From the NCBI GenBank assembly GCA_009746045.1, contig RPFO01000041.1, forward strand, positions 1,343,783-1,407,782: DNA of 64,000 bases. Direction: 5' to 3'. The position numbers and the translations under genes were made by a program. Below are positions 49,001 through 61,000 of the stretch, piece after piece. This DNA comes from Mesostigma viride (lineage: Eukaryota > Streptophyta > Mesostigmatophyceae > Mesostigmatales > Mesostigmataceae). The notes under the pieces were generated by a model. It was not told where the DNA came from. It saw nothing but the letters and a program-made list of their open reading frames with translations, and did no database searches. Numbering within the stretch: position 1 is the first letter of the stretch; each line of letters begins with the position of its first letter.

Positions 49001-52000
49001 AGAATACTTAAAAAAGACTCTACGACTATGCAGGGCTTACTGGCCTCACGCAGTATAGCCCCATAGTGTGTGCTCATGCGCGAGTGTGTGCTTAAATGTG
49101 CATGGCTTTTGCATCTCAAAAGGTTCAATGTCTCAACCCCGCCCTCCACCCGCCCTCAATCCCTGGGCCCACTTACCCCCCTGGCGGTCACCCCTCGTGC
49201 CCAACCAACCAAGCAGGCATGCTGGTGACCTCGGCTGACCGACGGTTCGCCCTCAAGGCGCTGCGCTGCCTGCACGCCTGCTTCGAGGCGGTGGACCTGG
49301 ACGACGTGCTGCTGCGCTGCAGCGTGGGCATGCGGTTGGCCGCGCTGGAGGAGGAGGAGGACCTCGACACCGCCAACCAGGTGGGCAGTGACATGCTTGA
49401 TGGCAAACCCTTGGCGAGTTGAGAGGGAAGGTTTCGCCTTTATGGGGGCTTGGCCATACATTGAGAGGCGGGATCACCTGTTCTGCTTTGTCCTTTCATG
49501 CTTGGCCCCCAGCCGGTTGGCCAAGGACATATTGGTGTAGTAATTCAATAATATTCAGGCTTCACAAAAGGACATTCAGCACCCAAGGCTGGCCAAACAC
49601 CACCGTTGACCCTTCAGATACTTCCGCTCATGGCTTGCTGCGCTGCATGCACCGTCTGTGGTTAGGATACAGTCTCCTCAAATCTCCAGCTTTGCCGGTG
49701 ATGGATCCGTGTCAGCAGACTAAGTCATCCTCGTGTGCGATGCCATCCGCTCCACGTGCCAGCCTCCGCTCATCCTCTGTACCTGAATACAACCACAGCA
49801 TCCTCCACGATTCCATTACTGGCAGCTGCTTCCCATGCGTGTGGGTACATGCCATCTCTGCAGCTCCCAGGACTGCCTTATTTCTCTTGCCTACCCATAA
49901 ATCACCGTTCCATTCAACAGCTTTCCTCCTACATAGCTATTTGTGCCCACATCCCTCGTATTCAGGCCACCACACCGCCCCCCTTCCTGTGCGCTGACTT
50001 GCACTCCCTTGCGCTGCCCCTTGTCCTCTCCCCCCCCCCCCAACCCTCCCTCGCCTCAGGTTCTGGAGAGCTCCCTGCGTCTGCTGCTGGCCGCACGCGG
50101 TGCCCAGATGGCGCGCCTGCGTGGCAGCGCGGAGGAGTCCCTGCGTTCCCTGCGCTGCCTGGTGGACGACAGCAGCGTGGACGCAGCCACCAGGGAGCTG
50201 CCGCCGCTGCATGCCGCGCTCGTCTCCGCGCTCTTCCGCGTGCAGCTGGTGAGGAACGAGGGGGGGGGGATGTGGCAGCTGGTGGTGGGTGGTGGGGGGT
50301 GGGGGGTGGACAGGTGGCAGGTTTTGAAGGTAGGAATGGCCGGTGGTCTGCTGTCTGTGCACATGTAGGTGTGGCTTTTCTGCATGCAGCTGGACCAGGG
50401 AGGGGGGAAGGGGGACAGGTGGAAGCTGGGGAAGGGGGAGGCGGGCAGGTGCCAGGTCGTGGTGGCCAGAGATGCGATTACATGTTTTGTGGGAGGTACT
50501 CCTGGGGAAGAACTGGGAAGGAGTCATGGTGAAGGCATCATGTCAGAGTCTTTGAAAAACGTTGGACCCCTGCCGTCTGAGCACAGGGCAGGTGCGGCAC
50601 TTCTGGCAATGAGAGACGGCCCTCCTCAGGCACAAGCGCCCCATCGGCCTCGTGCCATGCCTTGCATGCTACACGGATGACATCCTGCGCTCGAGCACAT
50701 CTTGCATCCCATCACGGTTCCTGCCGTAGGCGATGCCTGCTGTACGGCAAGTGTCACCACCTGGCCACACATGGGTCCTCTTCTTTCCTGCCACGTCATT
50801 GGCCCTGTCTCAGCATCAGTTTGTAAACCCCTTGTACCACTTTTGCCCGCTCTGCCCCTTTGGCCCCTTTGGCCCCTTTGGCCCCTTTGGCCCCTTTGGC
50901 CCCTTTGGCCCCTTTGGCCCCTTTGGCCCCTTTGGCCCCTTTGGCCCCTTTGGCCCCTTCGGCCCCTTTGGCCCCTTGGGCCCCTTGGGCCCCTTGGGCC
51001 CCTTGGGCCCCTTGGGCCCCTTGGGCCCCTTTCGCCCCTTTCGCCCCTTTGGCCCCTTTGGCCCCTTTGGCCCCTTTGGCCCCTTTGGCCCCTTTGGCCC
51101 CTTTGGCCCCTTTGGCCCCTTTGGCCCCTTTGGCCCCTTTGGCCCCTTTGGCCCCTTTGGCCCCTTTGGCCCCTTTGGCCCCTTTGGCCCCTTTGGCCCC
51201 TTTGGCCCCTTTGGCCCCATTGGCCCCTTTGGCCCCCTTTACCCCTTTTGCCCCTTTGGCCCCTCCATTAGACCCTCTGACAACTCAGTGTCCTGCTTGC
51301 CCACCACAACAAGGCCCCCCCTAGTCAAGCGTGGTTTCCATGGGTTGACGCCACGCTGTTGTCTTTTGGTTGATCCTGCGAGGGATTGGCTGAACCTTAG
51401 TTTCGGTCGCGGCTTTTCCCCACCCGTTACCCCCTCTTCCCCCCCCTGGTAAATACCCCTGTGTGCTGCATCGCCCACCGCCGTGTGCCTCCCCAAGAGC
51501 TTGTGCGTGCGATGGATGCGTTGATCCCCGTCCACCATGTCTCTGCTGCCTGGTTGACCGGCTGAGCGGTGGACGTGGACGGGTCGATGTCTCTGCTGCC
51601 TGGTTGACCGGCTGATTGATTGGCTGAGAGGTGGACGTGGACGGGTCGATGTCTCTGCTGCCTGGTTGACCGGCTGGTTGATTGGCTGAGCGGTGGACGT
51701 GGACGGGTCGATGTCTCTGCTGCCTGGTTGACCGGCTGATTGATTGGCTGAGCGGTGGACGTGGACGGGTTGATTTCTCTGATGCCTGGTTGACCGGCTG
51801 GTTGATTGGCTGAGAGGTGGACGTGGAGGGGTTGATTTCTCTGATGCCTGGTTGACCGGCTGGTTGATTGGCTGAGAGGTGGACGTGGACGGGTTGATTT
51901 CTCTGATGCTTGGTTGACCGGCTGGTTGATTGGCTGAGAGGTGGACGTGGACGGGTTGATTTCTCTGTTGCCTGGTTGACCGGCTGGTTGATTGGCTGAG

Positions 52001-55000
52001 CGGCGGATGTGGACGGGTTGATCTCTCTGTTGCCTGGTTGACCGGCTGGTTGATTGGCTGAGCGGTGGACGTGGACGGGCTGGTTTCTCTGTTGCCTGGT
52101 TGACCGGCTGGTTGATTGGCTGAGCGGTGGACGGGGTTGATCGGTGGACTGGTTGACCGATGGGTCGGCCCCGCAGATGCTGGGTGAGAACGAGGTGGCA
52201 CGCCGCGCGGGCCAGCGCACGCTCAAGGCCAAGCGCGCGGTGGAGGAGCGGGCGACCAAGACCATCATCTTCGGGACGATGACCGAGAAGGAGAAGCGCA
52301 CGCTGGCGGCCGCGGTGGACAAGGCCGCCAACGCCGACACCTTCCCTGTGCAGGTGGGCGCGCCGAAATATTGCCATCAAGTGAAGCCCTAAACCACAAG
52401 CCCCTGTGCAGGTGGGCGGATGAATACAGAACTTGAGCGGGCCAGAATTCAAATAGAGCAATGAGTGCAAGGTGGGGCATGGGTTCTGCCCTCGTCCAGC
52501 TGGGCGGTGATGGGCTGCCATCAAGTTAGAATTTAGGCAAGATAATGAAGTTGCCATCAAGTAAAAACTAAGCAAGATCGCAACACACAGGTGCCAAGAT
52601 CTGGCGTAAAAGCCTGATTCAGATAGTGGTGTGTGTGGGGGGGGGCAAAGTAGGTTGGCGGGGGTAGTATTGGTGGGGGCATGAATCGTTGAGGCCTATA
52701 TCCCTGGTATGTCCGCCTGCAAGCTTTGGCATGGGTTCTAGAAATACCAGTACACTTATGTCCTGTTGAAGACACAAGGGGGCTGGGCCCTGCACTCACG
52801 CGATCTCATGCATACACCCTTGATCACCGAGCTTCCTACACGTACCCACAGAACATCCACGTGGATCCCATGGCTGGATATTCAACCCGTAAGTGACATC
52901 GCCCTCCAACCTTCTGGTTGGGTTTTCGCATCTGCCATCCACAGGCCGAGGCAGCGCTGGGCGAGCGGTGCCAGGGCAACCTGTACGAGCGGGGCCTGCT
53001 GCTGGCGGAGGTGGCCGAGGCCCGCGCACGGCTCCACGCGCCGCCCAAAGCCCTTGCTGCGCTGCAGGCCGCCCTGCGCGCGCTGGATGACGGCCGCGCG
53101 GCCGAGGAGGCGGCCGTCAAGTCCAACGGGGTCCCTGCAGATACCAGCAAGCCCGCGGGGGGGGGCGACAGAAAGGGTCTCCAGCTGCCCCCCCCCACGT
53201 TTGTGTCCCGTACAGAGACCAGCATCACTGTACGCCTTGACGTGCGCCACACCAACTGGCTGGCCTCGGTTCCCATCAAGCAGGGGGCGGGGGGGGCTGC
53301 CAAGACCAAGGGCCTGGACACCACCCCCATGTACTACGCGGCGTACGCCAAGCCCACAGGTAGCGGCGTGAGCGTGTGCCTCAACAACACGGCGTTCGAG
53401 GGCACGGGCGTGCTGGTGCCGCTGGACGCTGATGTCACCATCAGAGGGCTGGAGCCCAACAATGGGTAGGGAAGGGTGTGGCAACAATAAGGGGTAGGGA
53501 AGGGCAACAATAGTGGGGGAGGGAAGGTTGCTTTCACAACAGGGGTGAGGGAAGGGCGTGGCATAATGGGGGGGGAAGGGTGTGGCAACAATAATAGGGG
53601 AGTTAGGTCATGGGGCGGCCGGCGGGCCGGCGTGGACATATGTAAAGCCACATGATGCAAAATGTGGAGGAGCATCGAACGTGCAAGAGCGTTGAATGTG
53701 CAACTACTTGTGCCTTGAACATGGAAGAGCGTGGAACGTGCCAGTATACTAGCTCGCAAGGCATCCCCTGAAGCCGTTGCACGAACACCACCGCTGCAGT
53801 GCTTGCCACTATGCCATCCACGGGGTGCTGGCCGCCGCATCCATGCACAGCCACTTGCTTGCGGTGGTTGTCGCTATCACCCCGCGGCTGCGCTATTTTG
53901 CTGCCGACCTTCAGTCCCTAAACTGTTCGCCGCTGTGCCATATCATATGCTGCTGCCACCCCCCAGTCGCATGAACAGCTACATGGTGGCGATCGCTGTT
54001 GCCATTACACCACTTCTGACCTCGAATGCCTAAGCTATCTGCTGCTTTGCTATTCTATTTGCTCTACTCATTTTGCACTATTCTATTTTCTCTATTCGGT
54101 TATGGTTTCCCCCACACGCATGACCAGCTACATGCTCGCCGTGGCGGCGTACGACGCGTCGCGTCAGCTCATCGGCGGCTCCATCGGTGACAGCAGCTCC
54201 GAGGTGGTCACCCTCTTCCCCATCCCCCTGGCGTCCTGCTACGGCACCCTGGCGCTGGCGGCGCACCGCGTGGCGCAGCGGTGCAAGCTGCCGGAGGCTG
54301 GTGAGGGCCTCCGCCGCAAAGTATGGTGCATAGATACTTCATAGTTTCACTTAACGTGTTCGCTTCGCATGCACGTACCTGAGCATTCCCATCACAAAAT
54401 GCAAACATAATTATTCTGTAGTATATACTAGTAATACTGATTTCGTAGTATATACTAGTAGTAGTACTTATAGTAATTAATTTTTCTTCATGGTTCACGT
54501 CACATGCAGTAGTATGTTCATTCGAGCTCCCCATCGCATGTACTTTAAAAAAAGTTTTTTCATCTCACCTCACACGCAAGGAATGACCATAAAACCTGGC
54601 TTTTGGTGTATGAGACGGGCCGACCTGGCTGCAGACGATAACCGTTCACCGCCTGTACGTCAAGCAGAACATGCCAGCAGAAGAGCTCGCTTTGATTCTC
54701 CAATACTAATACTGGCGCACATGGAGGAAGGGGGCATGAAGCACAGGGAGATCGGGCACCCGTGAGCTTGCATCGCCCAGCGGCTTGCCTCCCTGCCGTC
54801 TCAATGACCTGCAACGGTTGCTTCGCCCCGTGGCTATTCACCCCTCCCAACCTGCCCCCTGGGGTGCCCACCCCCACATGACCCCCCAGCTGCGCTGCGC
54901 GATGCGGCCGTCCAGCGCATGCTGGCCGACTTTGTGGTGCAGGCAGACGCCAGCAAGGAGGGGCGCGAGGTGACGGACGCCAGCACGCAGCTGGACCCCC

Positions 55001-58000
55001 GCAAGCTGGCCCACGCGCCGCGCGTGCTGCTGCGCATGCTTGCGCAGGCGCTGTTCCTGTCAGCGGGGAGCGTGGCGGACGCCAGGCCCTCGGCGCCCGC
55101 CGCCGCGCTGTTGCAGCGCGGAAAGGACGCCGGCAGGTCCAGAGTCCCTGGCATGGCCGACAAAGGGGAGTCCCTGGCAGACCAGCTGGCGCGGCTGCAC
55201 GGGTGCCAGCAGCTGGGGCTCGCGCTCGAGGTGGCGGCCGCGCTGGGGGACGCCCGGCTGGCGCGCGAGGGCGTGCTGAGGCTGGCAAACGCGGTGGCGC
55301 CCTTTGTGGCGCATGCGGCGGCGCGTGCGGCCGGCAGCAGCGGGGACCGTCCCGCGGTGGCAGCCACCAGCCTTGCGCTGGCGCACGCAGTGATGGAGGA
55401 CATACGCGTGGCGGCGCCGATGGGGAAGCCAGCGGAGGCAGCGGAGGCGCAGCCAACCACCGCACAGGTGGGCACCTCCACGTAGTGACAGGTGGAAGCT
55501 CAGTGTAGCGATGATGTGGCTTTCGCGAACGGTTGGCTGCCCTGTGCGCACATGTCTGCTTGTGCTGGCATGCCGTTTCGGTGGTGTTGCCGCAACAACA
55601 ACCTGGGGTGCATCCACTTCTAACGCTAACCTACTGACGCTTGGGTTGCACCAGACAACAATAGTTTTTTACAAATAAGTACAGCTTAATAGAGCCAACA
55701 TGCACTGTAGGGCTCCTAACAAGTGCTAAAGGGGGTCTTTGGGTGGCTGCCACAAAAGTGGACTTATGCCTATTCCCCTGGCCTCTTGTGGACAACTGGT
55801 ATAACAAGTTCAGGGTGGGTGGGTGGGGGACCAAAAGAGGCTTTGCTGCCATTGCCTCGTCCGCCTAAATGCTAGTCCACAAGGGCCGTCAGGCTGGCGC
55901 GGCGCTGGCGCTGGCGTTGGTACCGAAATTGCAGCGGTACCGGCGCTGGCGCTGGCGCTGCGCCAGGTCTGCCCCTACCCTTCCCCCGTCACTTGTGCCA
56001 CTGCTATTAAAGGTTCGTTTTCACAAATTCGTACAGATTTTCTAAGTCTTTCTACCGCGCGCAGGCGGTAGACCGCACACAGGCGGAACGAACCACTACC
56101 GGTCACAGCCGGCGCACCTCCTCCTCCTAGTCTTACACGGCAAAGTCTATTCGGCCGCACCCCAGACTTCCGTAGTCCCGCTATAACGCAGATAGGGTGA
56201 GCAAAAGCTCGGATAATCCACTTCTAACGCTAACCTACTGACGCTTGGGTTGCACCAGACAACAATAGTTTTTTACAAATAAGTACAGCTTAATAGAGCC
56301 AACATGCACTGTAGGGCTCCTAACAAGTGCTAAAGGGGGTCTTTGGGTGGCTGCCACAAAAGTGGACTTATGCCTATTCCCCACCTTCCCTTTCTGGCCG
56401 ACTTCGTCAGCAAATCCGGAACGTCGTTTCACATCCGCCACGTCGGTTTGTTGTCAATTCCGGTGATACCGCTGCAATGTCGCCGTCGGTTAGTAGGGCA
56501 CCCCCCTCTCATGCCAGCTCGTCCCCCGCCTATGCTGCCGCTACCCCCGTCACATCTCATGGCAAGGCGGCAAGGTCCCCAGCGGGTCGAGCATCTCGTT
56601 CCCCCCCACGTGGTATGCAGAGCGTGCATTGGAAGGGCGAAGTTGGGGGGGTATCGTCCCCCCCAACTCCGGTCCGGACTTGAGGATTTCTATCCATGGC
56701 GACTGGGCAGGTTGCCCCGCAGGCCAATTGACGCCTCAATTTCCTGCGTTTCCATCCCTTCAGGAAGGCCGCTATCTTATACGTCACTCAGTCTACGAAA
56801 TCGTAGTGCATTATTTTATGTTATTTTTCCATCTCGCGGCCCCGCGGACCTAGATGCACCCCACTTCTCCAATCTGGGCCGATAGAGGGCCAAATTTCGA
56901 GCCGCCGCTCTCCTTGCGCGCGGCTAACATTGCTGATTAAATTTTCAGCCCTCCCGCCTCAGCGGCAAGGCCGTTAGCCCGTCTAATAATCGCCATAGCG
57001 AATTAGTCACGTTGGCAGCATATGCCAGCAAATTGCGGACCAAAAGAGGCTTTGCTGCCATTGCCTCGTCCGCCTAAATGCTAGTCCACAAGGGCCGTCA
57101 GGCTGGCGCGGCGCTGGCGCTGGCGTTGGTACCGAAATTGCAGCGGTACCGGCGCTGGCGCTGGCGCTGCGCCAGGTCTGCCCCTACCCTTCCCCCGTCA
57201 CTTGTGCCACTGCTATTAAAGGTTCGTTTTCACAAATTCGTACAGATTTTCTAAGTCTTTCTACCGCGCGCAGGCGGTAGACCGCACACAGGCGGAACGA
57301 ACCACTACCGGTCACAGCCGGCACACCTCCTCCTCCTAGTCTTACGCGGCAAAGTCTATTCGGCCGCACCCCAGACTTCCGTAGTCCCGCTATAACGCAG
57401 ATAGGGTGAGCAAAAGCTCGGATAGTTCATTCGTGTGCATCACAGGCATACATAAGGCAGGCTCGCAACAGCTGAAATGGGTCGGATTGGGCAACTGCTG
57501 TTGCCAAACACCGGCCTACATCTACGGGGCAGGGCGCCACAGATGTCAGTTAACTAGGCACGGTATAAACTAATGCAGTGCAAATAATGGAGCTCTGCAG
57601 TTGATGGATAAGCTCGTTCGAAGCTTGAAGCTTTTTTCACAGACCGGCACACTTTCTTTACGGCGCTTCTAATGCGAGCCTTACTTCTTGGGTACGCATG
57701 ACACACATGCATTCCTTGTGGCTGACGCACGCCTGGAAACCTCATACATATGTGGCCGTAGCATGTGCAGCTTGCAGCCGTAAATTGTATGGAAACCATG
57801 TACGGGCGTGACCAGTACGGGTGTGACCAGTATGGGTCAGAACTCAGCTTAATTGCCTTTTGCTTCTTTGCTTCTTTGCTTCTTTACTTCGTTGCTTCGT
57901 TGCTTCGTTGCTTCGTTGCTTCGTTGCTTCGTTGCTTCGTTGCTTCGTTGCTTCGTTGCTTCGTTGCCTCGTTGCTTCGTTGCTTCGTTGCTTCGTTGCT

Positions 58001-61000
58001 TCGTTGCTTCGTTGCTTCGTTGCTTCGTTGCTTCGTTGCTTCGTTGCTTCGTTGCTTCGTTGCTTCGTTGCTTCGTTGCTTCGTTGCTTCGTTGCTTCGT
58101 TGCTTCGTTGCTTCGTTGCTTCGTTGCTTCGTTGCTTCGTTGCTGAGCACGGTGCTCACCCGGGTTTGCACGCGTCTGCTTGCGTCCTTGCTCATGGTCA
58201 CCTGTTCACTTGCACCCTCGGATCAGGCCGCACCTGCAACGGGGGCGAAAAAAGGGGCCAAGGGGGCAGCGGCGACGGAGCCTTCCCCTGAGAGCGAGAG
58301 CGAGTCCAAGAAACCGGCAGTTGCAGATGCCAGCTCGTCCGGTAAGTCGCACACGTGTGGGCTAGATGCCGACCACTCACTTCATTGCTGTCATGCGCTG
58401 CGTTAACTTGTTTGTCTCATATTCCCCATCGGTGTTGTCGGCAATCAAGGGATTCACCTTTGCTTCAACGACGGAGCCATCGGGTCCCCCATGCATGCAG
58501 TCCACACGTACGTTATCCTGGCCATGTCGGGCGCTTAAGGTCACGCCTCCCGATAGAAGCGAGCACGGTGAGCCTGAAAGGTAGTCCTTTCAACTTGTGG
58601 AAGGGCATCAAGTAGGCAACGTCTGTGTTTTGTGCAAACAAGGCTGCCACCCTCGTCCATGCCGATAGGACCACCCCGCCCTGTGGGAGCGTTTGGACCT
58701 GTGACAGCAGGGCAGGGACATCTCTGCCCAGTCAGTGAACTGGAGAAGAACCTGTGTGGATGTGGCATGCTACAGGTTTGTTATCTTGGCATGAAGCTGG
58801 CAGCACGAGGCGGTACCCTGTGATATCAGCCACGCACGTCTTGGGTGGTGCCTGCGCCATAACCCTCGTTGATCCCCCGGTAACGGCCCTCCCGCCATGC
58901 CCATGTCGGCACGCTCGCCATCCAAGGAGAAACGTGTCCAAGATGCGGCACGCGGTTTCATCATCATCCACTCCGCTCACGCCCTATCAACAACTGTATA
59001 AAAATAGCAACCTATAATAACCTATCAACAGCTGTATAACAGTAGCAACCTATAATAACCTATCAACCACTGTATAATAATAGCAACCTGTAATAACCTA
59101 TCAACAACGGCCACTTTTCTCCTTGTGGCCATGTGCCCTCTTGCACGCGTAGTGCCCGTGTCCCACATTCGCCTCATCTCCACTTCCCGTCTCCCTGTCT
59201 CCCTGTCCCCCTTGCTCCCTCTCTCCCCCCCCCCTTTCTTCTGCCCTCGTTTCCTCTCCTCCCTCTTCCTCCATCCATCCGCCCCCTTCCCTCAGCCGGC
59301 CTGGAGGCGCTGGGCAGCCACGTGGGCGTCTCGGCCACCCTTGTGCGCGCGGCGGTGGCCGCCTCCTACTCGCTGCTCCTCGGGTATGGCGCGCAGGGGG
59401 AGGATGCGGCCGTGGAGCACTTCGCGCGGCTGAGGATGCAGCTGCTGGAGAGCGCCGCTGATGTCAGCAGTAATGGGCTTGGGGCCGCTGATATCACGAA
59501 TGCGCAGGGAGCAGGGCCCCAAGGGGGCGGGTTGCAGGCGCCAGGAGCGAGCACGGGGCAGGCAGGTGACAGCAAACCTGCAGGGGCTGCTGTCGGCCAA
59601 GAGGCTCTACCTGCTCACTTGAAGGAGGTTCAGCGTTTGCAGGTATGTGGTGGCTGTGTGTGGTGTAGGGTGTGCTAGCATGCGATCGCCCTTTTGGTGG
59701 TATGTCGTGTCCTACCGGTGGAATGTTGTGCCCTATCGGTGGAATGTTGTGCCCTATCGGTGGTATGTTGTGCCCTATCGGCGGTATGTTGTGTCCTATC
59801 GGTGGTATGTTGTGCCCTATCGCTGGTATGTTGTGCCCTATCGGCGGTATGTTGTGTCCTATCGGTGGTATGTTGTGCCCTATCGGTGGTATGTTGTGCC
59901 CTATCGGTGGTATGTTGTGCCCTATCGGTGGTATGTTGTGCCCTATCGGTGGTATGTTGTGCCCTATCGCTGGTATGTTGTGCCCTATCGCTGGTATGTT
60001 GTGCCCTATCGGTGGTATGTTGTGCCCTATCGGTGGTATGTTGTGCCCTATCGGTGGTATGTTGTGCCCTATCGCTGGTATGTTGTGCCCTATCGGTGGT
60101 ATGTTGTGCCCTATCGGTGGTATGTTGTGCCCTATCGGTGGTATGTTGTGCCCTATCGGTGGTATGTTGTGCCCTATCGGTGGTATGTTGTGCCCTGGTA
60201 TTAGTGCCCTGGTGGCAGGGACGTGGGTGTATTTGGGCCGTGTGCATGGCCACAATGTGCTGCTGTTATGATCCCCGCATCCATCTATACACCGACTCGC
60301 ATCAGTATCTGTGGCGGTAGGAGACTCTGCGGACCTACCGCATATATAGGCGTCTTTTGGCATGTTCAGGTCCTACTTGATGGTTTGGTCCTTTTATTGA
60401 CTCCTACCTGGTTCTGGCAGGAGCTGCCGCTGACGGACTTGCGGCTTGTCCTTCCCTATTCCTTTGTCCCATACCCTTATTCGACCCTACCCGGTCTTTG
60501 CAGGAGCTGCTGCTGATGGACCCCCAGTGGGAGCGCTACGCGGGCGAGAGCCTGCGCGCGCGTGTGGCAGCCAAGGCGGACGTGGCCGCTGTGGTGCTGC
60601 CAGCATTACACGCGCCGGCCAAAGACCCCTCGGAGAAGCCCTCCAAGGGGAGCGGGGGGTAGGTGGCACGGACCTGGGTGGATATTCCAACATGGCGGCC
60701 CCGGTCGCTTCTTTCTAGGGATTCCATATTCGGTTGCATCTTTCTAGAGATTTTTCGGTCTCGTTCGTGGTGCTTGGCGGCATGTCCTTTGTAACCCCCT
60801 GTGCGCAACCCAGCCAGAGACGGATTCTTGTGATCGGCATGTTTAGAAGGGAGGATAGTTTTCGCGAGCGTATCACCCATGCTATCTATTTATGGGTGTG
60901 GAAGCAAGGGCTGGTCAGATGCTTCTACACTTATCCCAACTTGGCAGTGCGGGAGGAGGCAGCTGGCTGCAGTATCGTCTGAGTCCACCCTCCACTTGAT

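Noticed and set aside
50733-51452. Collagen-like GPFGPF or APLAPL protein
   Set aside because: It comes only from the GGCCCCTTT array; introns 15 and its flanking exons define the coding frame.
52480-52800. Minus-strand frames around 51.2-52.6 kb (Gln/Pro/Ser-rich, 300-380 codons)
   Set aside because: They read through the 62-bp array and the antisense of exon 16; no splice structure or motif supports them.
59647-60363. Repeat proteins with 7-residue units
   Set aside because: They arise from the 21-bp array in CFAP54 intron 21, and all three plus-strand frames are open.
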